Positions 5,785-12,523 of a stretch of DNA of 15,487 nucleotides are shown piece after piece (position 1 is the stretch's first letter; each line of letters starts with the position of its first letter). A model generated the notes under the pieces. That model did no database searches, was not told the DNA's origin, and worked only from the letters and a program-made list of their open reading frames with translations. Position numbers and translations under genes: made by a program. The DNA comes from an uncultured Clostridia bacterium (GTDB lineage Bacteria; Bacillota; Clostridia; Oscillospirales; Acutalibacteraceae), in NCBI GenBank assembly GCA_945875045.1, contig CAMCIX010000006.1:1-15487 (forward strand), given 5' to 3'.

Positions 5785-5837
5785 TTTAAAGTTTTACGCT
5801 TTAAAGCCTTGAAAAATCGGGAGCGGCGCGGTATTAT
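5785..5837 (+). promoter_or_regulatory. Promoter of the branched-chain aminotransferase gene with upstream inverted repeat
   Basis: TTGAAA (5809-5814) and TATTAT (5832-5837) are spaced by 17 bases, a good sigma-A promoter. A 7-bp inverted repeat (TTTAAAG at 5785-5791, CTTTAAA at 5799-5805) ends four bases before the -35 box and could be an operator. It has no T-tract, so it is not a convincing terminator for the gene before it. Confidence 0.7.
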
Positions 5838-5901
5838 ATAAGATAACGGATTGCAAAACACGAAACTGTGTGCGAGTTTTCGCAAAAGGAGAGAATTATA
5901 A

Positions 5902-6966
5902 ATGGAAATCAAGATTACAAAAACTACTGCTCCGAAGGAAAAGCCTGACAGCAGCACACTGGGCTTCGGCAAAATATTTACCGACCATATGTTTGTTATG
6001 GATTACTCGGCGGATAAGGGCTGGCACGACGCGAGAATTATACCGTTCGAGAATATTTCGCTCCACCCCGCGGCTACCGTGCTTCACTACGGGTCGGAGA
6101 TTTTTGAGGGACTTAAGGCGTACCGCCGCGCGGACGGCAGGGTTCAGCTCTTCCGCCCGATTGAGAATATCCGCCGTATGAATAATTCCGCCGAAAGGCT
6201 CTGCCTGCCGCAGATTCCCGAGGAGGACGCGCTCGAAATTTTGGATACCTTTGTCGGGGTAGAGCAGGACTGGACTCCTTCGGCTGAGGGAACCTCCCTT
6301 TATATCCGTCCCTTTATGTTCGGAAACGATGAAAATTTAGGGGTTCACGCCGTTCATAACGCGAAGTTTGTTATTATCGCTTCGCCCGTAGGCAGTTATT
6401 ACGCTGAGGGTATTAACCCCGTTAAGATTATGATTGAGGACGAGGACGTGCGCGCTGTAAGGGGCGGCACGGGCTACGCTAAGTGCGGCGGCAACTACGC
6501 GGCGAGCAACCGCGCGGGCGAGCGCGCCGAGAAAAAGGGCTACTCACAGGTGCTTTGGCTTGACGGCGTTGAGCGCAAGTACATAGAAGAGGTCGGCGCT
6601 ATGAACGTTATGTTCAAGATAGACGGCGAGATTGTTACTCCTAAGCTTACAGGCTCGATTCTCCCGGGTATTACCCGCAAATCCTGCATTGAGGTTTTAA
6701 AGGAGGAGGGCTACACCGTAAACGAGCGGCTTTTAAGCGTTGAGGAGCTGGGCGAGGCGCTTAAAAACGGCAAGCTCGAGGAGGCTTGGGGCTGTGGCAC
6801 CGCGGCGGTTGTCTCCCCGATAGGCGAGCTTTGCTACAAGGACGTTAAGTATGTAATAAACAACGGCGAAATCGGCAAGGTCACCCACCACCTTTACGAT
6901 ACCCTTACGGGTATTCAATGGGGCAAGCTTGACGATAAATACGGCTGGACCCACCTGATTAAATAG
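5902..6966 (+). CDS. ilvE: Branched-chain amino acid aminotransferase
   Basis: This PLP enzyme transfers the amino group between glutamate and the 2-oxo acids of valine, leucine and isoleucine, as the last step of their synthesis or the first of their breakdown. The 354 residues match the longer class-IV group (as in mammalian BCAT). HYGSEIFEGLKAYR (about 62-75) begins the substrate side. GTGYAKCGGNYAASN (about 189-203) places the PLP lysine at K194. LDGVERKYIEEVGAMN (about 220-235) carries the conserved YIEEVG motif, and the glutamate is expected to hold the pyridine nitrogen. ATG 5902 follows AAAGGAG at 5885-5891. The gene has its own promoter and no other ilv or leu gene is adjacent. Confidence 0.95.
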   Translation: MEIKITKTTAPKEKPDSSTLGFGKIFTDHMFVMDYSADKGWHDARIIPFENISLHPAATVLHYGSEIFEGLKAYRRADGRVQLFRPIENIRRMNNSAERLCLPQIPEEDALEILDTFVGVEQDWTPSAEGTSLYIRPFMFGNDENLGVHAVHNAKFVIIASPVGSYYAEGINPVKIMIEDEDVRAVRGGTGYAKCGGNYAASNRAGERAEKKGYSQVLWLDGVERKYIEEVGAMNVMFKIDGEIVTPKLTGSILPGITRKSCIEVLKEEGYTVNERLLSVEELGEALKNGKLEEAWGCGTAAVVSPIGELCYKDVKYVINNGEIGKVTHHLYDTLTGIQWGKLDDKYGWTHLIK

Positions 6967-7015
6967 TGATATAAAAAAGGGGCTGTAAAAAAACAAATCG
7001 AGGCTTGCGTATATA

Positions 7016-7043
7016 AATTCGGAATGCGGAATTCGGAATTAAA
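7016..7043. repeat. Tandem heptamers, AATTCGG type
   Basis: Four 7-bp units in a row: AATTCGG, AATGCGG, AATTCGG and AATTAAA. The period of seven is the same as in the other two arrays of the window, although the unit differs. Confidence 0.7.
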
Positions 7044-7088
7044 TAATGCGAAAATTGAGGTATTTATAGGCGAAACATAAAGATATTT

Positions 7089-7192
7089 TGTAGGGTTGGG
7101 TCTCCCCGCCGCTTGACGCCCCAATTTCGGAACGGATAAATCCGTTCCCTACATTATCCGTATTTAACGTAGGGAAGGCATTTATGCCTTCC
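7089..7192. repeat. CGTAGGG-type palindrome block
   Basis: TGTAGGG (7089-7095) and CCCTACA (7147-7153) enclose a perfect 9-bp palindrome, GGAACGGAT (7129-7137) with 7140-7148. Next, after CGTAGGG, GGAAGGCAT (7173-7181) pairs with 7184-7192. Each hairpin follows the same pattern: a GTAGGG-like outer end and a GG...CC core. Confidence 0.7.
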
Positions 7193-7195
7193 GCA

Positions 7196-7216
7196 TCTAA
7201 CATCTAATATCTAAAT
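7196..7216. repeat. Tandem heptamers, TCTAAYA type
   Basis: Three 7-bp units: TCTAACA, TCTAATA and TCTAAAT, followed at once by ACGTAGGGG of the next palindrome. The same unit recurs five times at 10729-10763, also directly before a palindrome. Confidence 0.75.
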
Positions 7217-7218
7217 AC

Positions 7219-7290
7219 GTAGGGGAGGGTCTCTGTGCCCTCCCGTTTATACATCAAATGCTTCGGGAGGGCACGGAGACCCTCCCCTAC
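7219..7290. repeat. Long inverted repeat with 27-bp arms
   Basis: The arms 7219-7245 and 7264-7290 are reverse complements with a single mismatch (T at 7234 against the expected C, a wobble in RNA). The spacer is 18 bases. It begins GTAGGGGAGGG and ends CCCTCCCCTAC. There is no T-tract, and it lies between converging genes. It looks like a REP/MITE-like palindromic unit. Confidence 0.85.
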
Positions 7291-7345
7291 AAACACACAG
7301 ACGAACCGATTTGTCTCTTAAAAAGCAAACAAGCTTGGCAAAAGC

Positions 7346-7379
7346 CAAAAAAAGACTGTCTCACGTGAGGCAGTCTTTT
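7346..7379. terminator. Bidirectional intrinsic terminator between ilvE and the phosphoribosyltransferase gene
   Basis: GACTGTCTCA pairs with TGAGGCAGTC (one wobble) with CG at the tip, flanked by a 7-base A run on the left and TTTT on the right. On the minus strand the stem ends in a strong T run, so it mainly stops transcription of the phosphoribosyltransferase gene. It also serves the plus strand. Confidence 0.85.
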
Positions 7380-7438
7380 CTGTTGAGAATAAAAAGCGGG
7401 AATATAGGGGACGGTAAAAAATCTGTGTAAATTAAAAA

Positions 7439-8080
7439 TCAAATTTTAGAATAGCCGTATCCGTTTACAAGCGCGTCGAGCTTTTTGCCCTCCTTACACA
7501 GCGTACACTCGTGGGCGGGGAAGCTTTGGTAATCGGGCAGGTCGTTGGGGTTGAATACCGAGTAGACGGGAAAACCGCCGAAGGAGTCAACAGTTGAGAA
7601 TATAGCCGAAATACCCACAACGTCGCCGCCGTAATACTTAACCGCCTCGACAGCCGCCTGTGCGGTGTAGCCCGTGGAGATAGAAGCCTCCAGAATAAGG
7701 ACGTGCTTGCCGCGAATCATAGAGGCGGTGTTGTCGCGGAAAATAAGCTGACTGCCCGTGGTGTGCTCGGGGGTTGCGACATAAATCGTCTGATGGGCGT
7801 TCATATTTGAAAAATCGTCCTTAGTCAGCGCCTCGGCAAGGCAGGTGCCTATAACCTGCGTGCCGTCAAGACAAAGAATAGTGTCGATAATCGTGTTGTG
7901 GTGGTAGTAGGTAAGAAGCTCCTCCGCAACCGCCTTTGCTTCGGAAAGACGGGATTTCTGCGCGGTCACGTCGATATAATAGTTTATATGGCTGTGGCTG
8001 GTGGCGAAATGCCCCTTTGTAATGCGGAGAAAAAGATTGTTGCGCTTTGTACGGATTTTATAGCTTTCGTTTGTAGGCAT
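7439..8080 (-). CDS. Phosphoribosyltransferase-fold protein, orotate phosphoribosyltransferase-like
   Basis: Type I phosphoribosyltransferases join a base to PRPP. The 213 residues show the core strand and loop HVLILEASISTGYTA (about 126-140), equal to the PRPP-binding motif, followed by the helix AAVEAVKYYGG and the strand VVGISAIFS. In active enzymes the motif normally has two adjacent acidic residues (ED or DD); here E131 is followed by Ala, so the site is altered. The C-terminal part has a CxxC (C192, C195) and a GYGYSK end. The protein may act as an OPRT variant, or bind PRPP or a nucleotide without catalysis. No pyrimidine genes are adjacent. ATG 8080 is preceded by GGGAGG about 7 bases upstream, and the gene has its own promoter and terminator. 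Confidence 0.75.
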   Translation of the reverse strand: MPTNESYKIRTKRNNLFLRITKGHFATSHSHINYYIDVTAQKSRLSEAKAVAEELLTYYHHNTIIDTILCLDGTQVIGTCLAEALTKDDFSNMNAHQTIYVATPEHTTGSQLIFRDNTASMIRGKHVLILEASISTGYTAQAAVEAVKYYGGDVVGISAIFSTVDSFGGFPVYSVFNPNDLPDYQSFPAHECTLCKEGKKLDALVNGYGYSKI

Positions 8081-8112
8081 AAATAGACCTCCCGAAAATA
8101 TTTTCTGTTTCT

Positions 8113-8141
8113 ATTTTAAGCAATTTTAAGTGAAAAAGCAA
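8113..8141 (-). promoter_or_regulatory. Promoter of the phosphoribosyltransferase-like gene
   Basis: Read on the minus strand, TTGCTT (8141-8136) and TAAAAT (8118-8113) are 17 bases apart. The start codon follows about 32 bases downstream of the -10 box. The stretch also contains a direct repeat, TTTTAAG, at 8114-8120 and 8124-8130. Confidence 0.7.
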
Positions 8142-8230
8142 GCTATTTAACAAAATTTTTATTAAAAACACTTCCGATTCATAAATTTTCCTGCAAAATA
8201 ATATCCTTTATTGAACGGGACGGGGATTTA

Positions 8231-9583
8231 ATGAAAATATTTGAGTTTTCGGAAAATTTGATTTCGGGTATGCTGCCCTTTGCCTTTCTTATAATTTGCG
8301 GGGTTAATTTAACCGTTAAAAGCGGGTTTTTTCAGTTTAGATTTTTGCCTCTTTCGGTAAGACACGCCCTCGGCGGTATTTTTTCGCGCAAGGGAAAGGA
8401 AACCGGCGTAAGCCCCTTTCAGGCGGCGTGTACCGCCCTTTCCTCCACCGTGGGTACGGGGAATATAGCGGGGGTCGCGGGAGCGGTGGCGTTAGGGGGC
8501 GCGGGGGCGGTTTTTTGGATGTGGCTAAGCGCCTTTGCGGGAATGGCTGTAAAATCCGCGGAGATAATTTTAGCCCTCAAATTTAAGCAAAAAAAGGAAA
8601 ACGGCGCGGTCGGCGGACCTATGTACTACATAAAAAACGGTCTTCCGCATAGCTTTGCGCCCCTCGCGGTAATTTTCAGCCTTGTCGGTATGCTTTCGGC
8701 TTTTTTCAGCGGAAACGTCACCCAAACAGGCTCGGCGGTCGCGGCGCTTAATGCGGGGATGGGGGTAAGGCTGATATTCGGGATAGGCTTTGCCGCGGCG
8801 ACTGCCGCCGTGATATTAGGCGGTGCTAAGCGAATAGGCGGCGTTACCGGAAAAATCGTGCCGGTTATGGCGCTTATTTATATTGCTATGAACTTGGGGG
8901 TTATATGCGCAAATATTGAAGCTCTGCCAAAAGCCTTTATGATGATATTTAAGGGCGCGTTTAAGCCGGGAGCGGTGACGGGCGGCGCGGTAGGCTCTAT
9001 AATTACGGCGGCGGTAACCGGCGCGTCGCGGGGAGTATTTTCAAACGAGGCGGGGCTTGGCACCTCGGCTATCGCCCACGGCTGTGCCGAATCGGACGAG
9101 GGGGTGAAGCAGAGCCTTTACGGAATTTTTGAGGTTTTTGCGGATACAATTGTTTTATGCACCCTTACGGCATTGACAATTCTATTGAGCGGAGTTAATA
9201 TAGAATACGGAAAAACCGCCTCCACCGAGCTTGTGTCAAGGGCGCTATACTCCTTTTACGGAAAAAGTTCGACCTTACTGCTTGCGGTAATGATGTGCCT
9301 TTTCGGGCTGTCGAGCGTGATAGGCTGGGGACTTTACGGCATAGTCTGCTCGGGCTTTGTTTTCGGAAAAAGGGGAGAAAAAATATTTCCGCTTATCTAT
9401 CCGCTCTTTTGCCTTTTAGGCGCGGTTTGCAGTGTTGAAACGGCGTGGCGGCTTTCGGCGTTTTTTAACGGAATTATGCTTTGCGTAAACCTTTTCGCGG
9501 TGCTTATGCTAAGCGATATACCAATAGGGAAAATGCGCGGCTTTATGAAAAGAGGAAAATCAAATGATAAAATCAAGAATTGA
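8231..9583 (+). CDS. Sodium:alanine symporter (AGCS family)
   Basis: AGCS carriers bring alanine or glycine into the cell with Na+ (or H+). The 450 residues form about eleven hydrophobic helices. Family motifs are TALSSTVGTGNIAGVAGAV (about 67-85), GGPMYYIKNGL (about 127-137) and SNEAGLGTSAIAHG (about 270-283), the last being the family signature. Asn and Gly in these motifs take part in substrate and ion binding in known members. ATG 8231 has a weak GGGGA site just before it. The end overlaps the next gene by 20 bases, so carrier and peptidase are probably one operon, fitting uptake and use of peptide-derived amino acids. The exact substrate is inferred from the family. Confidence 0.93.
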   Translation: MKIFEFSENLISGMLPFAFLIICGVNLTVKSGFFQFRFLPLSVRHALGGIFSRKGKETGVSPFQAACTALSSTVGTGNIAGVAGAVALGGAGAVFWMWLSAFAGMAVKSAEIILALKFKQKKENGAVGGPMYYIKNGLPHSFAPLAVIFSLVGMLSAFFSGNVTQTGSAVAALNAGMGVRLIFGIGFAAATAAVILGGAKRIGGVTGKIVPVMALIYIAMNLGVICANIEALPKAFMMIFKGAFKPGAVTGGAVGSIITAAVTGASRGVFSNEAGLGTSAIAHGCAESDEGVKQSLYGIFEVFADTIVLCTLTALTILLSGVNIEYGKTASTELVSRALYSFYGKSSTLLLAVMMCLFGLSSVIGWGLYGIVCSGFVFGKRGEKIFPLIYPLFCLLGAVCSVETAWRLSAFFNGIMLCVNLFAVLMLSDIPIGKMRGFMKRGKSNDKIKN

Positions 9584-10634
9584 ATTTTTGCAGGGCAGTT
9601 TAAAGGAGGGCGAGGCGGCGCTTATCTCGTCGGAGGCGGACAGGCTTTATTACACGGGCTTTCCCTCCTCGGCGGGGTATGTGGCGGTAACACGAGAGAA
9701 AGCCGTTTTTTTAATCGATTTCCGCTATTATGAAAAGGCGAAAATGACGGTAAACAGCTGTGAGGTTGTGCTCTTAAAAAGCTTTTCACGGCAGTTAGGG
9801 GAGCTTTTTGCTTTGCAGAAGATAAAAACGGTATATCTTGAAACCGATACCGTAAGTCTTTCGGCGTTTTCGTCCCTTAAAAAAAGACTGCCCGATTTTG
9901 TATTCAGCTCCGACGACAAATTGCAGAGCCTTATTACAAAACAGCGCAGTATAAAATCCGCCGAGGAAATTTCCCTTATTAAAAAAGCCCAGAAAATGAC
10001 CGACGAGACCTTTAACTTTATTTTAGGGAATATAAGCGCGGGGCGCACCGAGCGGGAGGTTATGCTTGATATGGAGTTTTTTATGCGGCGGCTCGGAAGC
10101 GAGGGGGTTTCCTTTGATTTTATTGTGGTGTCGGGCAAAAATTCCTCTATGCCCCACGGCGTTCCTACCGATAAGAAAATCGAAACAGGAGACTTTATCA
10201 CAATGGATTTCGGCGCGGTCTGCGGCGGCTACCGCTCGGATATGACCCGCACCGTCGCGGTGGGAAAGGTAAGCGACAAACAGAAAGAGGTCTACGGCAT
10301 AGTGCTTAAAGCCCAACAGGCGGCTATTGATTTTATTAAGCCGGGGGTTGTATGCAAAGAGGTCGACCGCGTGGCGCGGGATATTATTTCGGAGGCGGGC
10401 TACGGCGACTGCTTCGGTCACGGGCTCGGTCACAGCGTGGGGATAGAAATTCACGAAAATCCCGCCTGCAACACCGTATGCGAGACGGTGATGGAAAAGG
10501 GTATTATAATGACGGTCGAGCCGGGGATTTATATTGAAAACGAGTTCGGCGTTAGAATAGAGGATATGGTTGTCGTGACCGATAACGGCTGTGAGGACTT
10601 AACCGAAAGTGAAAAGGAGCTTATTGTGGTGTAA
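9564..10634 (+). CDS. M24B metallopeptidase, Xaa-Pro aminopeptidase family
   Basis: The enzyme is expected to remove the first residue from peptides with proline in second place, using two metal ions in the cytoplasm. The 356 residues have an N-terminal creatinase-like domain (about 1-125) and the pita-bread catalytic domain (about 130-356). All five metal ligands can be seen: D215 (in MDFG), D226, H290 (in GHGLGH), E319 (in TVEPG) and E333 (in RIEDM). H286 and H297 match the other catalytic histidines of aminopeptidase P. The short length fits the bacterial YqhT/PepQ-like group. ATG 9564 lies inside the end of the symporter gene, with AGAGGA a few bases before it, so translation is coupled. 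Whether it acts on dipeptides (prolidase) or longer peptides cannot be read from sequence. Confidence 0.93.
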   Translation: MIKSRIEFLQGSLKEGEAALISSEADRLYYTGFPSSAGYVAVTREKAVFLIDFRYYEKAKMTVNSCEVVLLKSFSRQLGELFALQKIKTVYLETDTVSLSAFSSLKKRLPDFVFSSDDKLQSLITKQRSIKSAEEISLIKKAQKMTDETFNFILGNISAGRTEREVMLDMEFFMRRLGSEGVSFDFIVVSGKNSSMPHGVPTDKKIETGDFITMDFGAVCGGYRSDMTRTVAVGKVSDKQKEVYGIVLKAQQAAIDFIKPGVVCKEVDRVARDIISEAGYGDCFGHGLGHSVGIEIHENPACNTVCETVMEKGIIMTVEPGIYIENEFGVRIEDMVVVTDNGCEDLTESEKELIVV

Positions 10635-10655
10635 GGCGGGACGGGTTTGTAATTT

Positions 10656-10697
10656 AATGAATAATGAATAATGAATAATGAAAAATGAATAATTAAT
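10656..10697. repeat. Tandem heptamers, AATGAAT type
   Basis: Six 7-bp units in a row; four are exactly AATGAAT (units 1, 2, 3 and 5), unit 4 is AATGAAA and unit 6 is AATTAAT. The array is followed directly by ACGTAGGG. Confidence 0.85.
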
Positions 10698-10728
10698 ACG
10701 TAGGGCGGGGGGCTCGACTGTCCGATTG

Positions 10729-10763
10729 TCTAACATCTAAGGTCTAATGTCTAACGTCTAAAT
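10729..10763. repeat. Tandem heptamers, TCTAAYR type
   Basis: Five 7-bp units: TCTAACA, TCTAAGG, TCTAATG, TCTAACG and TCTAAAT. The array begins and ends with the same unit variants as the three-unit array at 7196-7216, and a CGTAG palindrome follows both. Confidence 0.85.
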
Positions 10764-10766
10764 TCG

Positions 10767-10794
10767 TAGAGGACGGTGCCCACACCGTCCCCTA
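10767..10794. repeat. CGTAG-type palindrome between converging genes
   Basis: GGACGGTG (10771-10778) pairs perfectly with CACCGTCC (10783-10790) around CCCA, and the outer TAGA/CCTA ends extend it with one mismatch. Without a T-tract it is at best a weak terminator for the converging peptidase and nifU genes. Confidence 0.75.
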
Positions 10795-10822
10795 AAATAT
10801 CGTAATAATTTAATTTTATATC

Positions 10823-11260
10823 TTAATGACACGAACAGCAGTCGCCGCCGCAGGTGGCGCAGTCGGGCAGACCCTCGGGCTTTTTAAGCTCGGGGTGTTT
10901 TGTGTAATAGTCGAAAAGCGCCGCCTTGACCGCCTCCTCGGCTAAAACCGAGCAATGTATCTTATGGGCGGGAAGACCGTCGAGCGCCTCGACAACCGCC
11001 TTGTTGGAAAGCTTTAACGCCTCCTCTACCGGCTTTCCCTTTATCATTTCGGTCGCCATAGAGCTGGTGGCGATTGCCGAGCCGCAACCGAATGTGTTGA
11101 ACTTAACGTCGGTTATAATTCCGTCCTCTATTTTAAGGTACATTTTCATAATGTCGCCGCATTTCGCGTTGCCTACCTCGCCGACTCCGTCCGCGTCCTC
11201 AATCGTGCCTAAATTTCTCGGATTCCTGAAGTGATCCATTACCTTTTCACTGTATAACAT
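10823..11260 (-). CDS. nifU: Iron-sulfur cluster scaffold protein NifU (IscU-like)
   Basis: The protein holds a newly built Fe-S cluster and passes it to apoproteins, taking sulfur from NifS. The 145 residues cover the IscU-like domain. It has the three cluster cysteines C34 (NAKCGD), C59 (FGCGSA) and C103 (HCSVLAEE), and the aspartate D36 that aids cluster release. The C-terminal tail adds five more cysteines (C134, C137, C141, C142, C144) and ends in His, which the classical IscU lacks. The NifU-type central and C-terminal domains are absent. ATG 11260 is chosen because family sequence starts at MLYSEKVMDHF and a purine-rich GGAAGG lies upstream; the open frame back to 11323 overlaps nifS too far. 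The gene overlaps the end of nifS by 14 bases, so the two are co-translated. Confidence 0.93.
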   Translation of the reverse strand: MLYSEKVMDHFRNPRNLGTIEDADGVGEVGNAKCGDIMKMYLKIEDGIITDVKFNTFGCGSAIATSSMATEMIKGKPVEEALKLSNKAVVEALDGLPAHKIHCSVLAEEAVKAALFDYYTKHPELKKPEGLPDCATCGGDCCSCH

Positions 11261-12440
11261 ATTCTCTCTTTCCTTCCTGTAAATCTTTCCAAATCGGAGA
11301 CATTGAGCGGAGATATTCCACAACCTCGGGTACGTTCTTTATTATGTGGTCGGCTTCCTCCTCGGTGTTGTACTCGCAAAGCGAAATTCTAAGCGAGCCG
11401 TGGGCGACCTCGTGGGGCAGACCGAGGGCTAACAAAACGTGGCTCGGATCAAGGGAGCCCGAGGTGCATGCAGAGCCCGACGAGGCGCTTATACCCCTGT
11501 CGTCAAGCAGTAATAGGAGGGATTCGCCCTCTATGCCCTCAAAGCACATATTTAATGTTCCCGCAAGACCTCTCTCTAAAACGCCGTTGATTTTTGAATG
11601 GGGGATTTTCGATAATTCGCGCGCGATTTTGTCTCTAAGATCCTTAACGTAGGCGAAATTTTTATCAAGGTTTTCACAGCTTTCCTTAAGCGCCGCCGCC
11701 ATACCTACTATCGCGGGGACGTTTTCGGTTCCCGCACGCTTGCCGCGCTCCTGTGCGCCGCCCTCTATAAGATTTAAAAGCGGAATACCCTTTCTTACAT
11801 AGAGCGCGCCCGCGCCTTTAGGTCCGTGGAACTTATGTGAGGCGATAGAAAGCATATCTATATTCTGCTCTTTAACATCGATTTTAATGTGTCCTACCGC
11901 CTGAACCGCGTCGGTGTGGAACAATACGCCCCTTTCGCGGCATACCGCCCCGATTTCGGCTATCGGCTGAATAGTGCCTATCTCGTTGTTGGCGAACATT
12001 ATTGTTACAAGGGCGGTGTCCTCCCTAATTGCATTCTTTAGCTCGTCAACCATCACAAAGCCGTCGGAGTGAACGGGCAAAAGGGTGATTTCAAAGCCCT
12101 CTTTTTTAAGCTTTTCGAGGGTGTGGAGCACCGCGTGATGCTCAAAAGCGGAGGAAATTATGTGCTTTTTCCCTTTTTTTGCGCCGAGATATGCCGCGCT
12201 TATAATCGCCTGATTGTCGGCTTCGCTGCCGCCCGAGGTAAAGGTTATCTCCTTCATATTGCAGTTAATGCAGTCTGCTATAGTCTCCCTCGCCGAAAAA
12301 AGCGCCTCTGTAGACTTCTGTCCTAATGTGTAAAGGCTTGACGGGTTGCCGTAAAGCTCCTTAAAATAGGGGAGCATCGCATTAAAGGCGGTATCGCTTA
12401 CTCTTGTTGTCGCGGCATTGTCCGCGTATACGTTTATCAT
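11247..12440 (-). CDS. nifS: Cysteine desulfurase NifS
   Basis: NifS takes sulfur from cysteine, leaving alanine, and delivers it as persulfide to the scaffold NifU encoded next. The 397 residues fit class V aminotransferase-fold desulfurases. VYADNAATT starts the protein. H101 (in AFEHHA) stacks on PLP, SHKFHGPKG gives the PLP lysine K203, RAGTEN follows at about 235-240, and the catalytic cysteine is C325 in SSGSACTSG. A short active-site loop of this kind marks the NifS/IscS group. ATG 12440 is preferred, since a GTG at 12449 would sit only two bases after the AAGG site; the ends differ by three residues. The promoter upstream contains a candidate operator for the Rrf2 regulator encoded just before it. 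Confidence 0.95.
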   Translation of the reverse strand: MINVYADNAATTRVSDTAFNAMLPYFKELYGNPSSLYTLGQKSTEALFSARETIADCINCNMKEITFTSGGSEADNQAIISAAYLGAKKGKKHIISSAFEHHAVLHTLEKLKKEGFEITLLPVHSDGFVMVDELKNAIREDTALVTIMFANNEIGTIQPIAEIGAVCRERGVLFHTDAVQAVGHIKIDVKEQNIDMLSIASHKFHGPKGAGALYVRKGIPLLNLIEGGAQERGKRAGTENVPAIVGMAAALKESCENLDKNFAYVKDLRDKIARELSKIPHSKINGVLERGLAGTLNMCFEGIEGESLLLLLDDRGISASSGSACTSGSLDPSHVLLALGLPHEVAHGSLRISLCEYNTEEEADHIIKNVPEVVEYLRSMSPIWKDLQEGKREYVIQ

Positions 12441-12473
12441 ATGTCTCACGACCTTATTCTTTATTTCGTTAAT

Positions 12474-12502
12474 ACTTTAACACATAATTCCTATAAAGTC
12501 AA
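12474..12502 (-). promoter_or_regulatory. Promoter of nifS-nifU
   Basis: On the minus strand TTGACT (12502-12497) and TAAAGT (12479-12474) are 17 bases apart. The predicted start near 12467 leaves a leader of about 27 bases before ATG 12440. The -35 box lies in the middle of an inverted repeat, so a bound dimer would block RNA polymerase. Confidence 0.75.
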
Positions 12503-12510
12503 TAGGAATT
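12486..12510. promoter_or_regulatory. Candidate Rrf2/IscR operator: perfect 9-bp inverted repeat
   Basis: AATTCCTAT (12486-12494) is the exact reverse complement of ATAGGAATT (12502-12510), with a 7-base spacer. It lies between the regulator gene and nifS and covers the -35 box of the nifS promoter. Rrf2 proteins bind as dimers to inverted repeats of about this size. Binding is inferred from position and symmetry only. Confidence 0.65.
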
Positions 12511-12523
12511 TAAAAATAAATAA

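Larger units (their letters stand above)
6967..7438. other. Non-coding stretch with heptamer repeats, palindromes and a terminator
   Basis: No credible gene lies in these 472 bases. From left to right it holds four tandem heptamers of AATTCGG type (7016-7043), a nested block bounded by TGTAGGG and CCCTACA (7089-7153), a palindrome at 7173-7192, three TCTAAYA-type heptamers (7196-7216), a long inverted repeat (7219-7290) and a bidirectional terminator (7346-7379). The same kinds of module return at 10656-10794, so they belong to a dispersed repeat family. Confidence 0.75.

Noticed and set aside
5870..6181. A 103-codon frame overlapping the start of ilvE.
   Set aside because: It is an Arg/Ala-rich shadow of the ilvE frame with no own ribosome-binding site or domain.
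7016..7290. A CRISPR array.
   Set aside because: The repeats are 7-bp direct tandems without spacers, plus palindromes; no repeat-spacer pattern or cas gene is present.
6993..7314. ACAAATCG (6993-7000) and CGATTTGT (7307-7314) as terminal inverted repeats of one transposable unit.
   Set aside because: Only 8 bp match and no target duplication flanks them; chance is likely in AT-rich DNA.
9728..10454. Minus-strand frames of about 140-160 codons opposite the peptidase gene.
   Set aside because: The plus strand codes for a complete M24 enzyme with all metal ligands; the antisense products are composition shadows.
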